Of a DNA stretch of 64,000 nt, positions 33,591 through 41,573 are shown piece after piece. Below the pieces are notes generated by a model that ran no database searches, was not told the origin of the DNA, and saw only the letters and a list, made by a program, of their open reading frames with translations. The stretch is from Actinopolymorpha singaporensis (GTDB taxonomy: Bacteria; Actinomycetota; Actinomycetes; Propionibacteriales; Actinopolymorphaceae). Position 1 is the stretch's first letter, and each line of letters opens with the position of its first letter. Made by a program: the position numbers and the translations under genes. The DNA lies in contig NZ_LT629732.1 of NCBI RefSeq assembly GCF_900104745.1, positions 62,001 through 126,000 of the forward strand, in the 5' to 3' direction.

Positions 33591-34444
33591 GACGCGGCCC
33601 GGTGCGCGACCGCGAACACCCGCCGGAACGGCAGGACGGTCCCGTAGTCGCGCCGCGGGTAGGCGGCGGCGAGGCGTTCCTTGTAGACCTTCTCGAACTC
33701 CGGGCGCACGTCGTCGGGCAGCGCCTGCAGCACCGGCCGGGCGCCGGTGCCCCGGATCCACTCGAAGACGGCGTTCTCGCCGGGCAGGACGTGCAGGTAC
33801 GTCGTCTCCCAGGCCTCCACCTCGCAACCGGCGCCGGCAAGGAGGGCGAGGTACTCCTCAGCGCCCGGTGCGGCGGCCCGCTGCCGGACCCGCCCGGCCA
33901 GGTGCGTCGCCCACGGCTCCTCGGCGGCCAGGTCGAACAGGATGCGGTGTGTGGGGCTGTCGAAGTTGCCCGGCACCTGCAGGGCCAGCCAGCCACCGGG
34001 GGCGAGGTGGCCGACCCAGGTGGGCAGCAGCGCCTCGTGGCCGGGCACCCACTGCAAGGTCGCGTTGGTGACCAGGACGTCGACCGGCCGGTCCGGCACC
34101 CACGAGTGCGCGTCGCCGAGCCGGAACGACAGCCGGCCGGAGGTCTCCCCCGCCAGGCCCCGCGCCAGATCCTGGGCCCGGTCGATCATCTCCGGCGAGG
34201 AGTCGATGCCCTCGATCCGCGCGTCCGGCCAGCGGCCGGCCAGGGTGGCGGTCAGGTTGCCCGGCCCGCAGCCGAGATCGACGACGTACGCCGGTGCCGG
34301 TGCGGCCACCCGGGCGACGAGATCGGCGAACGGCCGGCCGCGCTCGTCGGCGTACTTCAGGTACTGCCGGGGATCCCACCTGAGGCCGCCGGCCCCGGCC
34401 GCCTGCTCGGCGCCGCCCGTGACCGGCCGATCGTCGGTTCCCAT
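33587..34444 (-). CDS. tam: Trans-aconitate 2-methyltransferase
   Basis: 285 residues. Family features are 'LRWDPRQYLKYADERGRPFA', motif I 'AYVVDLGCGPGNLTATLAGR', 'IEGIDSSPEMIDRAQDLA', 'VLVTNATLQWVPGHEALLPT' and 'GGWLALQVPGNFDSPTHRIL', all typical of Tam, which methylates trans-aconitate, an inhibitor formed from cis-aconitate. The ATG has a GGGAGG ribosome-binding site six bases upstream; an earlier start 11 codons upstream is less likely. It heads the operon and its promoter region contains two MarR-type palindromes. Confidence 0.85.
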   Translation of the reverse strand: MGTDDRPVTGGAEQAAGAGGLRWDPRQYLKYADERGRPFADLVARVAAPAPAYVVDLGCGPGNLTATLAGRWPDARIEGIDSSPEMIDRAQDLARGLAGETSGRLSFRLGDAHSWVPDRPVDVLVTNATLQWVPGHEALLPTWVGHLAPGGWLALQVPGNFDSPTHRILFDLAAEEPWATHLAGRVRQRAAAPGAEEYLALLAGAGCEVEAWETTYLHVLPGENAVFEWIRGTGARPVLQALPDDVRPEFEKVYKERLAAAYPRRDYGTVLPFRRVFAVAHRAAS

Positions 34445-34502
34445 CCGCTGCCTCCCGCGAGTCTCGTGCCCACCCACCAGGGTGTGTCCTCGGCACGCGA
34501 TT

Positions 34503-34553
34503 TATCTTGACGTCGAGATAGCTTGCCCGAGTTGGTATCTCGACGTCAAGAGT
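34503..34553. promoter_or_regulatory. Two MarR-type operator palindromes
   Basis: Site 1, TATCTTGACGTCGAGATA at 34503-34520, is an 18-bp near-perfect palindrome. Site 2 at 34536-34553, TATCTCGACGTCAAGAGT, is its inverted copy with two end changes. Their centres are 33 bp apart, about three helical turns. This sequence type is known for MarR regulators in actinomycetes. The second site overlaps the expected -35 region of the MarR gene; the first faces tam. Confidence 0.8.
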
Positions 34554-34578
34554 CTTGACACCCCCTAGGCTGGGCGTC

Positions 34579-35145
34579 GTGGAGAGCAACGAGGTGGCGG
34601 GCCGGGAAACGGGCGCGAAGCCCGCAGACCAGGAGGCAGAGGGCAGGTCGGCGCAGGACGAGGTCGACCGGCTGGTGACCGCGTGGCGGCGGGAGCTGCC
34701 CGACCTCGACGTGTCGCCGTTCGAGGTGCTGTCCCGGGTGACCCGGCTGGCCCGCCACCTCGACCGTGCCCGGCGGCTGGTCTTCGCCACGCACGACCTG
34801 GAGTCGTGGGAGTTCGACGTCCTCACCGCGTTGCGCCGCGCCGGTACGCCGTACGAGCTCTCCCCCGGCCGGCTGCTCACCCAGACCCTCGTCACCAGTG
34901 GCACCATGACCAACCGGATCGACCGGCTGGCCGCCAAGGACCTGGTCGAACGCCGGCCGGACCCCGCCGACCGCCGCGGCGTCCGGGTCCGGCTCACCGC
35001 GAAGGGCCGCGATCGGGTGGACACCGCCCTCGCCGACCTGCTCGCCCACGAACGCGAACTGCTGGCCGGGCTGCCGGCCGCCGACCGTGACCAGCTCGCC
35101 GGCCTGCTGCGCCGGCTGCTCGGCCCGTTCGACGAGCGCAGCTGA
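34579..35145 (+). CDS. MarR family transcriptional regulator
   Basis: 188 residues. The winged helix includes 'ESWEFDVLTALRRAGTPYEL', the recognition helix in 'LVTSGTMTNRIDRLAAKDLV' and the wing 'RRPDPADRRGVRVRLTAKGR'. It resembles the other MarR protein in this window in layout. The GTG lies about 8 bases after a TAGGCT -10-like hexamer, with no ribosome-binding site, so the transcript is probably leaderless; an upstream TTG is part of the promoter. It likely represses itself and the divergent tam operon through the two palindromes. Confidence 0.85.
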   Translation: MESNEVAGRETGAKPADQEAEGRSAQDEVDRLVTAWRRELPDLDVSPFEVLSRVTRLARHLDRARRLVFATHDLESWEFDVLTALRRAGTPYELSPGRLLTQTLVTSGTMTNRIDRLAAKDLVERRPDPADRRGVRVRLTAKGRDRVDTALADLLAHERELLAGLPAADRDQLAGLLRRLLGPFDERS

Positions 35146-35216
35146 CTCGGGGCTCGACACGCTCAGCGCAGGGGCGGGCCGCCCGAGCGTCCAGGCAGGC
35201 ACGGCATGATGAACCC

Positions 35217-35669
35217 GTGCAGATCTCGGCCCGCGCCGACTACGCCGTCCGCGCCATGCTCGAACTCGCCGCGGCACCCCGCACGGTCACCGCGCAGGCG
35301 CTCGCGGACGCCCAGGGGCTGCCGCACAAGTTCCTCGAGGCGATCCTCGGCGACCTGCGGCGGGCCGGGCTGGTCCGCAGTCTCCGCGGAGCCGAGGGCG
35401 GCTACCGGCTCGCCCGCCCCGCCGAGGACATCGCGGTCGGCGACGTCATCCGGGCCGTCGACGGTCCGCTCGCCGGAGTACGTGGCATGCGTCCGGAGCA
35501 GGCGTCGTACGAGGGAGTGGCGGCCAACCTGCAGACGGTGTGGGTGGCCACCCGTGCGGCCGTGCGCGGCGTCCTCGACGAGACCAGCCTGGCCGACGTG
35601 GTCAGTGGCAAGCTCTCACCGCACCTGCGCCGGCTGGTGAACAGCCCGCAGGCGTGGGAACCCCGCTGA
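35217..35669 (+). CDS. Rrf2 family regulator lacking Fe-S cysteines
   Basis: 150 residues. The Rrf2 signature 'MQISARADYAVRAMLELAAA' and helix-turn-helix 'VTAQALADAQGLPHKFLEAI', 'LRRAGLVRSLRGAEGGYRLA' are exact. IscR- and NsrR-type members bind an Fe-S cluster with three Cys in the region after the wing; here that region ('LAGVRGMRPEQASYEGVAA') has none, and the protein has no Cys at all. It must sense something else or nothing. The GTG gives the family N-terminus directly, so it may be leaderless. Confidence 0.88.
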   Translation: MQISARADYAVRAMLELAAAPRTVTAQALADAQGLPHKFLEAILGDLRRAGLVRSLRGAEGGYRLARPAEDIAVGDVIRAVDGPLAGVRGMRPEQASYEGVAANLQTVWVATRAAVRGVLDETSLADVVSGKLSPHLRRLVNSPQAWEPR

Positions 35670-35697
35670 GGACGGGACCCCACCCGGACGCCGCGGG

Positions 35698-37608
35698 CTA
35701 CGCCGTTCCCTCCAGCAGCTCGGCGAGTTCCAGCCAGCGCGTCTCGACCTCGTCCTTCTCCGCCTGGACGCCGCGGAGTTCGCCGTCCAGCTCCATCAGG
35801 CGTTCGTAGTCGCTGGCGTGTTCAGCCTGCGCGCTGTGCAGCTGGTCGACCCGGGCGGTGAGCCGGGAGAGCTGGCGTTCGAGCTTGGCCAGCTCCTTCT
35901 TCGCCGCCCGCTGGTCGGCGGCCGACGCCTGCCGCGCGCCGGCGTCCGGCGACGGCGCCGGGGACGGCGGCCCGGCGGTTCCGGGCGTGGAAGCAGCCGA
36001 CGCCTCGGCCGCGTTCGCCTGCGCTCCGAACGCGTTTCCGGCGGCCGGCCCACCCGCCGCACCGGCTCCGTCCCGGCGCCGCTGGAGGTACTCCTCCACA
36101 CCGCCGGGCAGCAACGCGAACCGGCCGTCACCCAGCAGGGCCCAGACCGTGTCGCAGGTGCGCTCCAGGAAGTACCGGTCGTGCGTCACCACGACCAGCG
36201 AACCCGGCCAGCCGTCCAGGAAGTCCTCGATCACCTGCAGGGTGTCGATGTCCAGGTCGTTGGTCGGCTCGTCCAGCAGCAGCACGTTCGGCTCGGTGAG
36301 CAGCAGGCACAACAACTCCAGCCGGCGGCGCTCGCCACCGGACAGCTCACCCACCCGGGTGCGCAGCCGGTCACCGCGGAAGCCGAAGCGTTCGAGCAGC
36401 GAGATCGCGGTGACCTCCGGCCCGACGGTCGGCACCGGGCGGCGCCCGACCGCACCCGGCCGGATGTTGTCGGGGGCCAGCTTGACCACCCGCTTGATCT
36501 CCTCGGCCGCGGCGGCCACGGTCACGTCCGGGTCAAGCGTGCCGAGTTCCTGGGACAGGTGGCCGAGCTGAACGGTCTGGCCCCACGCCACCTTGCCGTG
36601 GTCGGGTTCGGTCTCGCCGGCGAGCAGCCGCAGCAGGGTCGTCTTGCCCGCACCGTTCACGCCCACGACGCCGATGCGTTCACCCGGGCCGAGCTGCCAG
36701 CTCACCTCCCGCAGCAGCTCGCGCGTGCCCCGGCGTACGTCGACGTCCTTCAGGTCCACCACGGTCTTGCCGAGCCGGGCGGAGGCGAACTTCGCCAGCG
36801 CCGGCTTGTCCCGCGGGTCGGGCTCGTCGGCGATCAGTGCGGACGCCGCGTCCAGCCGGAACTTCGGCTTGGACGTACGGGCCGGCGCACCGCGCCGCAG
36901 CCAGGCCAGCTCCTTGCGCAGGAGGTTCTGCCGCCTGGACTCGGAGGCGTCGGCCATCCGGTCGCGTTCGGCCCGGGCCAGCACGTACGCCGCGTAGCCG
37001 CCCTCGAACGAGTTCACCCGCGCGTCGGCCAGCTCCCAGGTCGTCGTACACACCGCGTCCAGGAACCACCGGTCGTGCGTCACCGCCACCAGGGCCTCCG
37101 ACCGCGCGCGGAGGTGCTGCGCCAGCCAGTCGGTGACCTCGATGTCGAGGTGGTTGGTCGGCTCGTCGAGCAGGACGAGATCGTGCTCGCGGACCAGCAG
37201 CCGGGCCAGCGCCGCCCGCCGCCGTTCGCCACCGGACAGTCCGTCGACGGTGCGTTCGAGGGGTACGTCGGCGAGCAGGCCGGTGAGCACGTCGCGGGCC
37301 CGGCGGTCCGACAGCCAGGTGTGTGCGGGCAGGTCGCCGAGTACGACGTCGGAGACGGTGCGGCCCGGCTCGAACTCGTCGCGCTGGTCCAGCACACCGA
37401 CCCGCAGCCCGCGGTTGTGGGTGACCCGCCCGGCGTCGGCCTCCTCGGTGCGCGCGAGCAGCCCGAGCAGCGTGGTCTTGCCCGCGCCGTTGCGTCCGAC
37501 CAGGCCGATCCGCTCGCCCGCGGAGACGCCGAGGCTCACCTGCTCCAGCAGCGGCGTGATGCCGTAGGACTTGTCGACCCGTTCGAGGTTGACGAGGTTG
37601 GTCGCCAT
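35698..37608 (-). CDS. ABC-F family ATPase (Uup-like)
   Basis: 636 residues with two ABC domains and no membrane segment. Walker A motifs are 'GLVGRNGAGKTT' (about 36-47) and 'GVVGVNGAGKTTLLRLL'; signatures are 'LSGGERRRAALARLL' and 'LSGGERRRLELLCLL'; Walker B strands read 'LVLLDEPTNHLDI' and 'VLLLDEPTNDLDI'. An Ala/Pro/Gly-rich linker precedes a C-terminal coiled coil ('KKELAKLERQLSRLTARVDQ'), as in Uup/EttA relatives that act on the ribosome or on branched DNA. It is single-gene and convergent with the Rrf2 gene. Confidence 0.9.
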   Translation of the reverse strand: MATNLVNLERVDKSYGITPLLEQVSLGVSAGERIGLVGRNGAGKTTLLGLLARTEEADAGRVTHNRGLRVGVLDQRDEFEPGRTVSDVVLGDLPAHTWLSDRRARDVLTGLLADVPLERTVDGLSGGERRRAALARLLVREHDLVLLDEPTNHLDIEVTDWLAQHLRARSEALVAVTHDRWFLDAVCTTTWELADARVNSFEGGYAAYVLARAERDRMADASESRRQNLLRKELAWLRRGAPARTSKPKFRLDAASALIADEPDPRDKPALAKFASARLGKTVVDLKDVDVRRGTRELLREVSWQLGPGERIGVVGVNGAGKTTLLRLLAGETEPDHGKVAWGQTVQLGHLSQELGTLDPDVTVAAAAEEIKRVVKLAPDNIRPGAVGRRPVPTVGPEVTAISLLERFGFRGDRLRTRVGELSGGERRRLELLCLLLTEPNVLLLDEPTNDLDIDTLQVIEDFLDGWPGSLVVVTHDRYFLERTCDTVWALLGDGRFALLPGGVEEYLQRRRDGAGAAGGPAAGNAFGAQANAAEASAASTPGTAGPPSPAPSPDAGARQASAADQRAAKKELAKLERQLSRLTARVDQLHSAQAEHASDYERLMELDGELRGVQAEKDEVETRWLELAELLEGTA

Positions 37609-37866
37609 CCCTGCCCTTCTGTAGTGGAGGCGCCGGCCACACCGGCCATCACCGGACAGCACCCGACCGCCGCGCCGCTGTCGAGGCTATCCGCTCGCGG
37701 GAACCACCCCCACTCCCCGTCCGGGCCCTGGTCCGGCCCCTGGTCCGGGCCCCTTGTGCCGGTCGCCTGGCTGAGGCCGGACCGAGGCGTTCCGGCCGTG
37801 CCCGACCTGGGCAACGATGGACGGATACGCACCGAACGCCGTACGCCGAGCCGAGAAAGGGTGCCG

Positions 37867-39126
37867 ATGAGTGCGCCGCTGAAGATCACCGAGGTCGAAC
37901 GCATCGTCGTCAACGTGCCGTTCACTCCCCGCTGCCAGGAGTGGAACGCGCTCCTGGTGTGGGACTGGGGCGTCATCGAGGTGGTGAAGGTGACCACCGA
38001 CGCCGGCCTGGTCGGCTGGGGCGAGACGCTGCTGCACTACGGCTGGGGGCTCGTGCCCGAGGAGGCGGCCGCACGCGTACGCGGAGGCAACCCCGCCGAC
38101 TTCCTGGGTGACGACTCGCTCGGCCCCGGCCTGCAGATGGCGATGTACGACCTGGTCGGCAAGGCGCTCGGCGTACCGGTGTCCGCCCTGCTCGGCCGGA
38201 AGGTGCGCGAACGCTGCCCGATCGCCTGGTGGAACACCAAGATGGCGCCGGAGGCGCTGGCGGAGGAGGCCAAGGAGGCGGTAGCGGCCGGCTACGTCTT
38301 CCACAAGTTCAAGGCGCGCCCGTGGCTGGACGTCTACGCCCAGGTCGACCAGGTGGGCGCGGTGACCCCGCCGCACTACCGGCTGGACATCGACTGGAAC
38401 GGCATGCTGCTGTCGGCCGGGGACGCCGTACCGGTGCTGCGTGAACTCGACCGCCGCGAGCGGGTCGCGATCTACGAGACGCCGATCCCGCACGAGGACC
38501 TGGAGGGCTACCGCCACATCCGCGACCGGGTCGCCCGGCCGGTGGCGGTCCACCTCGCCGCACAGCCGTTCCAGGCCGTCGTACGGCAGGAGACCTGTGA
38601 CGGCTTCGTCGTCGAGGGCGGCGTCGCGAGGGCCCTCCATCGGGGCGCGATCTGCGCGGAGTTCGGCAAGGCGTTCTGGCTGCAGTGGGTCGGCGCGGGA
38701 CTCACCACCGCGCTGGTCGCACACCTCGGCTCTGTGCTCACCCACGCCCGCTGGCCCGCGGTGACCGCACTCAACAACTACGCCGACGACCTGATCGTCG
38801 ACCCGCTGCGTGTCGAACAGGGTTACCTCGTGGTGCCGGACGGTCCGGGCCTGGGCGTCGAGGTCGACCAGGACGCGCTGGAGCGCTACCGGATGTCGGC
38901 ACCGCACACCCTGCCCGAACGCCGGCACGTCCTCTCGGTCGTCTGGCCGTCCGGTCGCGCCGTGCACTACGCCCGGATGGCCGACATGTGGACCGACTTC
39001 CTGGCCGGCAACCATCCCGTCCAGGAGCCGGGCGTGCGGATGGACGTGTGGCCGGACGACGGGTCCGCGGAGTGGCGGGAGCTGTTCGCCCGGGCCCAGC
39101 GCGGGCCGGTGCACGCGTCCGCCTGA
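37867..39126 (+). CDS. Enolase-superfamily enzyme (mandelate racemase/muconate lactonizing type)
   Basis: 419 residues. The barrel carries a KxK motif in 'YVFHKFKARPWLDVY', metal ligands in 'YRLDIDWNGML' (Asp), 'RVAIYETPIPHED' (Glu) and 'CDGFVVEGGVARA' (Glu), and a catalytic His candidate in 'VAHLGSVLTHARWP'. This is the D-E-E order of mandelate racemase itself. The N-terminal capping domain contains 'LVGWGETLLHYGWGLVPEEA'. The C-terminus is longer than usual, ending with an Asp/Trp-rich tail ('RMDVWPDDGSAEWRELFARA'). It is probably an acid-sugar dehydratase or racemase. Confidence 0.85.
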   Translation: MSAPLKITEVERIVVNVPFTPRCQEWNALLVWDWGVIEVVKVTTDAGLVGWGETLLHYGWGLVPEEAAARVRGGNPADFLGDDSLGPGLQMAMYDLVGKALGVPVSALLGRKVRERCPIAWWNTKMAPEALAEEAKEAVAAGYVFHKFKARPWLDVYAQVDQVGAVTPPHYRLDIDWNGMLLSAGDAVPVLRELDRRERVAIYETPIPHEDLEGYRHIRDRVARPVAVHLAAQPFQAVVRQETCDGFVVEGGVARALHRGAICAEFGKAFWLQWVGAGLTTALVAHLGSVLTHARWPAVTALNNYADDLIVDPLRVEQGYLVVPDGPGLGVEVDQDALERYRMSAPHTLPERRHVLSVVWPSGRAVHYARMADMWTDFLAGNHPVQEPGVRMDVWPDDGSAEWRELFARAQRGPVHASA

Positions 39127-39164
39127 GCCGTCGTGCGGGGTCGCGCCGGCAGTCGCGTACGACA

Positions 39165-39199
39165 CACGAAACCCCCGGCGGGAGGCCGGGGGTTTCGTG
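39165..39199. terminator. Strong bidirectional terminator
   Basis: A perfect 15-bp stem (CACGAAACCCCCGGC and its complement) with a 5-base loop lies between the convergent ends of the enolase-superfamily gene and the DUF397 gene. Confidence 0.88.
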
Positions 39200-39268
39200 C
39201 TGTCACCCGATCATCTGCTCGGGGCGGTGCCTGTTCAGTGCCCGCGGAGGGCCCGTTCAGGGCCCTGC

Positions 39269-39472
39269 TCAGCGCAGGTCGAACTCGCCCTTCTTGGCGC
39301 CTCCGACGAAGCTGGACCACGAGCCCGCACCGAAGACCAGCTTCGGGCCCTGCCGGTCCTTGGAGTCGCGGACGGCCAGCTGCGCACCGAGGTCGGCGAC
39401 CTCCACGCAGTTCGACATCCCGACCGAGGCAGATGCCTTACGCCATCGTGCTCGGGACAGGTCAACTTTCAT
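39269..39472 (-). CDS. DUF397 protein
   Basis: 67 residues of the actinomycete DUF397 family: 'LSRARWRKASASVGMSNCVE' then 'LGAQLAVRDSKDRQGPKLVF' and 'WSSFVGGAKKGEFDLR'. It overlaps the stop of the XRE regulator by 11 bases, the usual pair arrangement in Streptomyces and relatives, where the two act together in development or as antitoxin-like partners. An earlier in-frame start would lie inside the XRE gene and is unlikely. Confidence 0.9.
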   Translation of the reverse strand: MKVDLSRARWRKASASVGMSNCVEVADLGAQLAVRDSKDRQGPKLVFGAGSWSSFVGGAKKGEFDLR

Positions 39473-40352
39473 TTTCGCCTCCTTGTTGGGTGGCCATCTC
39501 CGATGCGATGGCCACGACTTTGCGGGCCGACTCGGTGGGGCTGAGCGCCACGGCGGCCATGTGCGCGAACGCGCGGTTACCTCGGTCGACGTCGGCCTCG
39601 GACTCAAGGAGCGCGATGCCGGCGTGTCCGTCGGTGAAGACAACGGGTGAGTGGACGTCCTCGTCGAAGTCGAAGATGGTGAACGGACCGGACGTGCCGG
39701 GATAGCTGCCGGCCTCGAAGGGCACCACCTGGAAGATGCAGCGTTCGGACAGCTCCAGCACCCGCAGCAGCTGGCCGCGCATGATGCTCAGGTTGCCGCC
39801 CACCGGACGGCGCAGTGCCGCCTCGTCGACGATCACCCACAGCCGGCTGCGGTCGTCGTCGGCACCCTCCGCCCAGAACTGCTCCTGGCGGGCCATCCGC
39901 ACCTTGACCGCCCGCGCCTGCTCATCGGCGGTGAGGAAGGTGCACATCGCGTCGAGCGCGCTGGCGTACTCCTCGGTCTGCAGCAGGCCCGGAAGCACGA
40001 GGGGTTCGAACTGCCGGATACGCAACGCCTCCGACTCCAGGCCGACAAACACGCTGTACTGCTTGGGGAGCGAGCCCAGCGGAGCCCACCATCCGCGCTG
40101 CTTCCCGAGCTTCTGCAGGTCGCGGAGGAGCGATGCGAGCTCCTCGTCGTCGACCTTGTAGAGGTCGAGCAGCGAATCCAGCTCCGCCTTCACGATTCCG
40201 ACCTCACCCGCCTCGATCTTGCGAATCTTCGAAGGAGAGCACCCGAGGAGCTCGGCCGCGTCGTCGAAGGAACGTCCCGCCTCCTCGCGCAGCCGCTTCA
40301 ACTCCTTGCTGAGCCGCCACCGCGAGATCGTGGGTCCGGTCACTCTGGGCAT
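39462..40352 (-). CDS. XRE family regulator with DUF5753 domain
   Basis: 296 residues. The N-terminal helix-turn-helix is 'LKRLREEAGRSFDDAAELLG' and 'CSPSKIRKIEAGEVGIVKAE'. The rest is DUF5753: 'QYSVFVGLESEALRIRQFEP', 'LVLPGLLQTEEYASALDAMC', 'VIVDEAALRRPVGGNLSIMR', 'VVPFEAGSYPGTSGPFTIFD'. It pairs with the DUF397 gene. Such pairs are abundant in developing actinomycetes and usually regulate nearby or own promoters. The divergent gene 40618-40914, with a large inverted repeat in its leader, is a possible target. Confidence 0.9.
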   Translation of the reverse strand: MPRVTGPTISRWRLSKELKRLREEAGRSFDDAAELLGCSPSKIRKIEAGEVGIVKAELDSLLDLYKVDDEELASLLRDLQKLGKQRGWWAPLGSLPKQYSVFVGLESEALRIRQFEPLVLPGLLQTEEYASALDAMCTFLTADEQARAVKVRMARQEQFWAEGADDDRSRLWVIVDEAALRRPVGGNLSIMRGQLLRVLELSERCIFQVVPFEAGSYPGTSGPFTIFDFDEDVHSPVVFTDGHAGIALLESEADVDRGNRAFAHMAAVALSPTESARKVVAIASEMATQQGGENES

Positions 40353-40504
40353 GCGAGCCTCCCCGGTGCGTAACTGCAGAAAAGTGTGGACCTTGGGCCT
40401 GATTGTGGCAAGTACTTATGCCACATCAGTCGGGAAATCCCGGAACGCGAAGATCAACTCGGTACATGAAAATTTACATTGGAAGTCTTACTTGACCATC
40501 CGTG

Positions 40505-40597
40505 GTGCTCCTGTCACTCTAGGAGTCCCTACGGGCCGCCGTAGACCCCGGCCCATTCCCTGCGCGGCGGCCCGTAGGACTCCACTTCGCGGAGCAC
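40505..40597 (+). repeat. Large nested inverted repeat in the leader of a small gene
   Basis: Inner arms 40522-40541 and 40565-40583 pair over 19 bp with one bulged C (GGAGTCCCTACGGGCCGCCG on the left), around a 23-base loop. Outer arms GTGCTCC (40505-40511) and GGAGCAC (40591-40597) add a further stem. It ends 20 bases before the ATG, too close for a simple terminator of an upstream gene. It could be an attenuator, an RNA hairpin or a small transposon-like element. Confidence 0.85.
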
Positions 40598-40617
40598 GTG
40601 ATGGAGAGGAAGGGCTC

Positions 40618-40914
40618 ATGCCCAGCAGCGCGACAACCATGCCGTGTCGCTTCCAGCTGTATCGACACCGTGACGCGACAGGCGTTTCCGGAACGGGTGT
40701 CGTGGCGTGGGGGACCGTGTACCCCAACGGGAAGGTCAGCCTCGCCTGGTGCGGGCCGCGACCCTCCATCAACGTCTACGAGTCACTCGCCGACGTCACC
40801 GCGATCCACGGCCACGACGGCCACACCCAGGTGGTGGTGTACGACGAGCTGCCGCACCCGGCGGCCATCGACCCTGCCCGGCTACTCAGCCGTTTCGACG
40901 CGCGCGCCGTGTGA
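40618..40914 (+). CDS. Hypothetical small protein
   Basis: 98 residues: 'PCRFQLYRHRDATGVSGTGV', 'VAWGTVYPNGKVSLAWCGPR', 'SINVYESLADVTAIHGHDGH', 'TQVVVYDELPHPAAIDPARL'. A small beta-rich protein seen as hypothetical in actinomycetes; I know no function. A GGAGAGGAAG purine run precedes the ATG. The 3' end overlaps the convergent pentapeptide gene by 33 bases. The leader contains the large inverted repeat, and the divergent gene is the XRE regulator. Confidence 0.7.
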   Translation: MPSSATTMPCRFQLYRHRDATGVSGTGVVAWGTVYPNGKVSLAWCGPRPSINVYESLADVTAIHGHDGHTQVVVYDELPHPAAIDPARLLSRFDARAV

Positions 40915-41490
40915 CTCCGCGAGCAGCACCGCACCGGCGAGGTCGAGCCGGGTGTCACCCAGCCTCGCCACACTCAGGTCCACCGCGTGCAGGTTTGCGC
41001 CGCGCAGGTCCGCCTCGGTGAGCACCGTGCCCCGCAGGCCGGCGAACGACAGGTCCGCGTCGCGCAGCACCGCTCGGTGCAGGTTGGCCTCGGACAGGTC
41101 GGCGTCACCGAGCCGAAGGCCGCGCAGGTCGAGCCCGCTCAGGTCGGCACCCCGCGCGGTGATGCCGCCCCACTGGCCGCCGCGGACGGTCAACGGCCGG
41201 AACACGCAGTCGACGAACGTGCTGCCGGTGAACTTGCAGCCGTCCAGGACCGCGGAGAAGAAGGAAGTACGCCGGAACTCACAGCCCGCGAACGCCGAAT
41301 CCCGGTGCTCGGAGGCGTTGAACCGGCAGTTGTGGAACTCGCACCGCTCGAACGACGCGCCGTGACTGCGGGACTCGGTGAGGTCGACCTCGCGGAACAC
41401 GCACTCGACGAACCGCTCCGCCTCGAAGTCGCGGGCGTACCAGTCGAGTTGGTCGAAGGTCTCCGCCGTGGTCTGCTCGTTCGCCGCCAT
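40882..41490 (-). CDS. Pentapeptide repeat protein
   Basis: 202 residues of pentapeptide repeats, A(D/N)LXX pattern: 'GADLSGLDLRGLRLGDADLS', 'EANLHRAVLRDADLSFAGLR', 'TEADLRGANLHAVDLSVARL'. The N-terminal half has looser F/C-containing units ('FERCEFHNCRFNASEHRDSA'), like QnrB or MfpA relatives. Such right-handed quadrilateral helices can mimic DNA and protect gyrase, but most are uncharacterised. A second pentapeptide protein lies at 57018-57719. No signal peptide. Confidence 0.88.
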   Translation of the reverse strand: MAANEQTTAETFDQLDWYARDFEAERFVECVFREVDLTESRSHGASFERCEFHNCRFNASEHRDSAFAGCEFRRTSFFSAVLDGCKFTGSTFVDCVFRPLTVRGGQWGGITARGADLSGLDLRGLRLGDADLSEANLHRAVLRDADLSFAGLRGTVLTEADLRGANLHAVDLSVARLGDTRLDLAGAVLLAESHGARVETAE

Positions 41491-41573
41491 CCCCCCATCA
41501 TGGCGATGGCCACCGACAACGCGACCGGAACCGGTGCGCCCGCCGGTGGCCATCACGTGGGAGGTGCGAGGCG

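Noticed and set aside
35818-37866. Long plus-strand frame opposite to the ABC-F gene
   Set aside because: It is antisense to clear Walker motifs and has no start or family features; a GC-driven shadow.
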